A DNA stretch of 64,000 bases from Pedobacter metabolipauper (GTDB taxonomy: Bacteria; Bacteroidota; Bacteroidia; Sphingobacteriales; Sphingobacteriaceae), in the NCBI RefSeq assembly GCF_004362715.1, contig NZ_SNYC01000003.1, forward strand, positions 311,601 through 375,600, in the 5' to 3' direction. Below the pieces are notes generated by a model. That model was not told where the DNA came from, did not search any database, and saw only the letters and a program-made list of their open reading frames with translations. A program made the position numbers and the translations under genes. Positions 60,315-64,000 of this stretch are shown here, piece by piece. How positions within the stretch are numbered: position 1 is the first letter of the stretch; every line of letters begins with the position of its first letter.

Positions 60315-61229
60315 ATGCAAAAGTCAGTTAAATTTAAAAATAGAAGCTGGGATGTGGCAGCCAATCTTCATTTGCCAGATCATTTCGATGAAAACAAAAA
60401 ATATGCTGCGATCATCTGTGTACATCCCGGAAGCAGTGTAAAAGAGCAAACCGCAGGTCATTATGCTAAAAAGCTAGCTGAAGATGGATTTTTAGCCCTT
60501 ACATTTGACGCCTCTTTCCAGGGAGAAAGCGATGGAGAACCCCGGGATCTGGAAGATCCTGCAACGCGGGTAGAGGATATCAAATGTGCGGTAGATTACC
60601 TGACAACATTGGCTTATGTGGATGAAGACCGGATTGGTGTACTGGGTATTTGTGCAGGCGGTGGTTATGCGGTCAATGCTGCCCTTACAGAAAAACGGAT
60701 TAGAGCCGTAGGAACCGTGGTCGCATCTAATTTTTGCCGCGCTTACCAGGAGGGGGAAACCGACCCTATACAAATGCTGGAAGCTGTAGGCAGACAACGC
60801 ACAGCGGAAGCCAATGGTGCAGAGCCGATGATTGTAAACTGGACGCCGAAATCTCCTGAAGATGCAAAGCAAGCGGGCATTACAGAAATGGATATGGTAC
60901 AAGCTGTGGAGTATTACAGAACGTCAAGGGGAGCACATGAAAGGTCTGCTAACAAACTACGCTTTACAAGTATGGGAACTACCATCGCATTCGATGCATT
61001 TAATTTGGCTGATTACCTGTTAACACAGCCTTTGCTGATTATCGTTGGAGATCAGGTAGGCGCCTTTGGTTCTTACAGGGACGGGTTTACCTTGTATAAT
61101 AAAGCAGCTTCTAAAAATAAAAGCATCCATGTGGTTAAAGGAGCAAGTCACTATGATCTGTATGACCAACCCCAGGCCACAACAGAAGCGCTTGCCAAAC
61201 TGGCACCTTTTTTTAAGGAGAATTTGTAA
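60315..61229 (+). CDS. Alpha/beta hydrolase with cysteine nucleophile motif
   Basis: 304 residues. Alpha/beta fold: YAAIICVHPGSSVKEQTAGH, FLALTFDASFQGESDGEPRD, then VLGICAGGGYAVNAAL, where the nucleophile position is Cys113 (G-I-C-A-G-G), as in dienelactone-hydrolase relatives. The acid/His part: PLLIIVGDQVGAFGSYRDGF and VVKGASHYDLYDQP. No signal peptide. Such proteins act on small esters or lactones. It is placed between divergent SDR/AraC genes and a second AraC gene 68 bp downstream. Confidence 0.88.
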   Translation: MQKSVKFKNRSWDVAANLHLPDHFDENKKYAAIICVHPGSSVKEQTAGHYAKKLAEDGFLALTFDASFQGESDGEPRDLEDPATRVEDIKCAVDYLTTLAYVDEDRIGVLGICAGGGYAVNAALTEKRIRAVGTVVASNFCRAYQEGETDPIQMLEAVGRQRTAEANGAEPMIVNWTPKSPEDAKQAGITEMDMVQAVEYYRTSRGAHERSANKLRFTSMGTTIAFDAFNLADYLLTQPLLIIVGDQVGAFGSYRDGFTLYNKAASKNKSIHVVKGASHYDLYDQPQATTEALAKLAPFFKENL

Positions 61230-61276
61230 ACAATTAGTGTTCAGGGAGACAACTTCTTTTTTGACTTTGTCTTTCT

Positions 61277-61284
61277 TAAATTTG
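61277..61284 (+). promoter_or_regulatory. Bacteroidota -7 box of the second AraC gene
   Basis: TAAATTTG matches TANNTTTG and ends 13 bp before ATG 61298. It lies after the hydrolase stop, so this AraC gene may have its own promoter. Confidence 0.45.
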
Positions 61285-61297
61285 TAAAAAGAAAAGA

Positions 61298-62209
61298 ATG
61301 AATAGCATTGATTCCATATTGCAGTTCCACCGGTTATTATCGGTACCAGACCCATTGCATCCCATGATCAGTGTTGTTCATCTTGAAGATATACGGTTTA
61401 AAAATGATGACCTTTTAAAAAGGTTTTCTACAAATTTTTACAGCATATCCTTAAAAAAAGATGTTCAGGCCAAGATGAAGTATGGACAAAACTATTACGA
61501 TTTTGATAAAGGAATGTTAAGTTTTACTGCTCCAAAACAGGTTCAGGTACTGGATTTAATAGAACCCAATTTGCCAAATAATGGAGCAGGAACAGGATAC
61601 GTGCTGATGTTCCATCCTGATTTTCTCTTTAAACATCCGCTTGCGGCAGCCATCAAAAGTTATGGGTTCTTTTCCTACATGGTCAATGAAGCACTTCACC
61701 TTTCGGAAAGGGAAGAAAGGAACATTGAAGATCTTTTCCTTAAAATAGAAGAAGAATATCAGCATATCGACAGGAATACCCAGGATATTATGCTCAGTCA
61801 GATTGAGCTGTTGTTAAACTACAGCACACGTTTTTACGAGCGGCAATTTATAACCCGAAAGGTGAATAACCATGATGTCCTGTCCAGGATGGAACAATTG
61901 CTGAACGCGTATTTTGAAAGTGAAGAAACCTTAAAAGCCGGACAACCCAGCGTTGAATCCCTGGCCAATCAGCTTAACCTGTCCCCGCATTATTTAAGTG
62001 ATCTTTTACGTTCACTTACCGGGCAAAGTGCCCAGCAGCACATTCAGGAAAAACTGATCGAAAAAGCAAAGGAATACTTGTCTGTAACCAATCTGTCAGT
62101 CGCTGAAATTGCGTATCAATTGGGTTTTGAATACCCGCAGTCGTTCAATAAGCTGTTTAAAAAGAAAACCAGTATCTCCCCATTAGAATTCCGGCAAAAG
62201 TTTAATTAA
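61298..62209 (+). CDS. AraC-family regulator (paralogue of the one at 58391)
   Basis: 303 residues with the same layout: FYSISLKKDVQAKMKYGQNY, FDKGMLSFTAPKQVQVL, the N-terminal sensor, then SLANQLNLSPHYLSDLLRSL TGQSAQQHIQEKL and SVAEIAYQLGFEYPQSFNKLF with KKKTSISPLEFRQKFN. The equal length and colinear motifs indicate duplication with divergence. Probable target: the hydrolase gene upstream, or the divergent SDR. Confidence 0.92.
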   Translation: MNSIDSILQFHRLLSVPDPLHPMISVVHLEDIRFKNDDLLKRFSTNFYSISLKKDVQAKMKYGQNYYDFDKGMLSFTAPKQVQVLDLIEPNLPNNGAGTGYVLMFHPDFLFKHPLAAAIKSYGFFSYMVNEALHLSEREERNIEDLFLKIEEEYQHIDRNTQDIMLSQIELLLNYSTRFYERQFITRKVNNHDVLSRMEQLLNAYFESEETLKAGQPSVESLANQLNLSPHYLSDLLRSLTGQSAQQHIQEKLIEKAKEYLSVTNLSVAEIAYQLGFEYPQSFNKLFKKKTSISPLEFRQKFN

Positions 62210-62255
62210 CCGCCTGACAGAACCTCTCATTTCGAAACGATGGAGCCATGTGTTT

Positions 62256-63089
62256 TTAATGATGGATATGCTTTTCCCTTTCAAATAGTTCAGTTGGTGT
62301 CAGTCCGAATTTTCTTTTAAAAGAATGAGAAAAATGCGAGAGGCTTTCAAATCCAAGGTCAAGGTAAATTGCAGATGGTTTCCGGTGCTTTTTTTCTATC
62401 AGGTGACAGGCTTCTAACAACCGTTTGTCTTGTAACCATTGCCGGGGTGCCTTATCGAATATTTTTTGAAAATCACGCTTAAACGCGGCAAGGCTTCTTC
62501 CCGTGAGCCGGGCAAACTTTTCAACAGGTATATTGAAATGAAAATTGCTGAGCATAAATTTTTCCAGATCCATCTTATAAGGCGCTGAAAAATCAAACAG
62601 AAAATCCTTAAGTTCAGGCATGGTATGCAGAAGCAGCTGTACGGCCTCTTTTACTTTTAGCAGGCCTACTGCATTGGTTACCTTTTCATCCGGATGGCGC
62701 ACATAAGGCATCACCGATTGAAAGAAAGCACGAAGAAAATCATTTCCGGGAATGAGGATGTTGAGGGGACCGGTGTATTTCCCCCCGATTTCTATTTGCT
62801 CTTCAAGCGCGATTTGCCGGAGCAGATCTTCTTTCAAACAAATAACAATGGTTTGATAGTCTTCGCCATTCAGCGGAGTCTTGGTGAGTTCTCCCAATTG
62901 ATTCCTATGGATTAGCAGCAGCTCTCCCTGTTCCATAGAGAACCTTTCGCTGGCAGTTTCCATGGTAAAACGGCCTGAAATCTGCATAACCAGGATGTTG
63001 TGTTCCAGAAATGCGACCTTTTCCTTCCGCATAGCTGCATAATAGGAATAGAATAATACACCGGGAACAACTTCAGTTGGATTTATCAT
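62256..63089 (-). CDS. AraC-family regulator (ExsA-like)
   Basis: 277 residues. Short cupin-like N-terminus (FLEHNILVMQISGRFTMETA, FSMEQGELLLIHRNQLGELT), an AraC effector linker and the HTH pair PVEKFARLTGRSLAAFKRDF QKIFDKAPRQWLQ and AIYLDLGFESLSHFSHSFKR KFGLTPTEL. It differs from the two 303-residue paralogues nearby. It is followed on the same strand, across a strong terminator, by nothing related; the aldo/keto reductase upstream is a likely target. Confidence 0.9.
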   Translation of the reverse strand: MINPTEVVPGVLFYSYYAAMRKEKVAFLEHNILVMQISGRFTMETASERFSMEQGELLLIHRNQLGELTKTPLNGEDYQTIVICLKEDLLRQIALEEQIEIGGKYTGPLNILIPGNDFLRAFFQSVMPYVRHPDEKVTNAVGLLKVKEAVQLLLHTMPELKDFLFDFSAPYKMDLEKFMLSNFHFNIPVEKFARLTGRSLAAFKRDFQKIFDKAPRQWLQDKRLLEACHLIEKKHRKPSAIYLDLGFESLSHFSHSFKRKFGLTPTELFEREKHIHH

Positions 63090-63106
63090 TACGTAAAGAT
63101 ATAAAA

Positions 63107-63133
63107 AGACGGGGCTTATAGACAGCCCCGTCT
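63107..63133 (-). terminator. Rho-independent terminator of the aldo/keto reductase gene
   Basis: AGACGGGGCT (63107-63116), a 7-nt loop and AGCCCCGTCT (63124-63133) make a perfect 10-bp GC-rich stem immediately after the reductase stop. On the minus strand it is followed by TTTTTATATC, so it terminates that gene before the AraC gene. Confidence 0.92.
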
Positions 63134-63134
63134 G

Positions 63135-64000
63135 TTAACGCTGCAAGTAGGTAGCGCCAAGTATCGACCCGGAAGCAAAATTCGTGTTCAGGGTATTCAA
63201 CTCATCCGCATTGAAGGTGATGTCCATTGCCTGTGTGTTTTCCGGTAACCGGGATCTGCGGCTCATGCTTACCAATGGCATGATATGATCACCCTGTGCA
63301 TTCACCCAGGCAATCGCCAGTTGGGTAGGGGTAAAACCTTTTTCCTTTGCCATAGCCTTTAGTACTTCAACTTTCTCCAGGTTTTTGATCAGGTTCTCTC
63401 CCTGAAAACGCGAAAAATGGTTGTGGTAGTCGCCGGCAGCAAGGGGAGCCTTCATCTCACCGGTAAGCAGTCCTTCGGCAGTATTGGCAAATGCGACTAC
63501 ACCAATGCCCAGTTCTTTTGCCGCAGGAAGCAGTTCACTTTCTATCTGGCGGTCGGCTAAGGAATAGCCAATTTCCAACGCAGTTACAGGATATATGCTG
63601 TTCGCCTTGCGCAGTTGATCTGCAGTAATTTCAGACACACCGAGATGACGTACCTTTCCTTCTTTGATCAAATCGGCAATAGTGCCAATCACATCTTCAA
63701 AAGGAACACTGTCATCCAGTCTGCAGGGCTGATACAGGTCAATGGTTTCTATACCTAAACGTACCAAAGAATAGTTGATGAAGTTCTTGATGGCTGCAGG
63801 ACGGATATCCAGGCCAATCCATTGGCCATTGTAAAAGATTGCCCCGAATTTAACACTAATGAAAGCATCGTCCCTCCGGCCTTTGATGGCCTTGCCTACC
63901 AGCAGTTCATTGTGACCGGCACCATAGAAGTCGCCTGTATTTAAAAAATTTATACCGCTATCCAATGCAGATTGGATGGTGGCGATACTTTCACTTTCCT
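63135..64000 (-). CDS. Aldo/keto reductase, N-terminus cut by window edge
   Basis: At least 287 residues visible; the frame is open to the right edge, so the N-terminal strand is missing. DSGINFLNTGDFYGAGHNEL LVGKAI contains the catalytic Asp and Tyr; ISVKFG supplies the Lys; LYQPCRLDDSVPFEDVIGTI has a Pro-Cys where most members have H (usually YYxHRxD). FTPTQLAIAWVNAQGDHIMPLV marks NADPH binding. It is typical of the AKR/YhdN group that reduces aldehydes and ketones. The Cys in place of the active-site His is worth noting. Confidence 0.9.
   Translation of the reverse strand, partial: ESESIATIQSALDSGINFLNTGDFYGAGHNELLVGKAIKGRRDDAFISVKFGAIFYNGQWIGLDIRPAAIKNFINYSLVRLGIETIDLYQPCRLDDSVPFEDVIGTIADLIKEGKVRHLGVSEITADQLRKANSIYPVTALEIGYSLADRQIESELLPAAKELGIGVVAFANTAEGLLTGEMKAPLAAGDYHNHFSRFQGENLIKNLEKVEVLKAMAKEKGFTPTQLAIAWVNAQGDHIMPLVSMSRRSRLPENTQAMDITFNADELNTLNTNFASGSILGATYLQR

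Noticed and set aside
1..64000. CRISPR arrays, tRNA/rRNA genes, transposases, integrases, phage genes
   Set aside because: I looked for direct-repeat arrays, cloverleaf-like stretches and typical mobile-element proteins and saw none in the sequence.

Overview
The window looks like a chromosomal segment of a Bacteroidota bacterium, most likely family Sphingobacteriaceae (Pedobacter-like). Three things support this: two SusC/SusD pairs, one driven by an ECF sigma/FecR module; several upstream regions carrying the Bacteroidota -7 box TANNTTTG, sometimes with a TTG element about 20 bp upstream; and many families typical of the group (LytTR/LytS pair, DUF1735 plus discoidin lipoprotein, DUF1810, small export-signal proteins). 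The species call is inference. No rRNA, tRNA, CRISPR array, transposase or phage gene was seen.

Layout. 1-9.6 kb: the tail of a serine hydrolase, an MBL-fold hydrolase, two tandem paralogous membrane histidine kinases, small proteins, a GNAT acetyltransferase, an outer-membrane-type protein and a LytS/LytTR two-component pair. 9.7-15.2 kb: a UvrA-like ATPase lacking the UvrB-binding insertion, a coupled small-protein/DUF1810 pair and a large TlpA-type thioredoxin protein. 15.3-31.2 kb: two tiny overlapping ORFs, then the main metabolic locus: a divergently placed ECF sigma factor, FecR, SusC with a signalling STN domain, SusD, a secreted deacetylase-barrel-like protein, a second SusC/SusD pair and a DUF1735/F5-8C surface lipoprotein, closed by a strong terminator hairpin. 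No recognisable classical glycoside hydrolase is present, so the substrate is unknown.

31.2-47.2 kb: a second ECF sigma factor, a MASE3-PAS kinase, an ArsR/AHSA1 operon with a clear operator-promoter, a TetR/SDR pair sharing an operator motif, an anti-sigma-like cupin, an MFS transporter, an esterase, a Tet(X)-like flavin monooxygenase divergent from an AraC regulator, an outer-membrane protein with an N-terminally anchored fumarylacetoacetase-family protein, then Crp, glyoxalase and MarR genes and a soluble PAS kinase. 47.2-64 kb: a decayed cinA fragment, an uncharacterised 733-residue protein, an HTH protein, a three-PAS kinase, hydrolases, Crp and SDR genes, a ClC channel, and a cluster of three AraC regulators interleaved with an SDR, an alpha/beta hydrolase and a partial aldo/keto reductase.

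The overall theme is signal sensing (six histidine kinases, only one with an adjacent response regulator; two ECF sigma factors; at least nine other transcription regulators), each regulator next to a small redox or hydrolytic enzyme set. Many start codons were moved inward from the longest open frame, because the longest frames begin at TTG or GTG or run through an operator.
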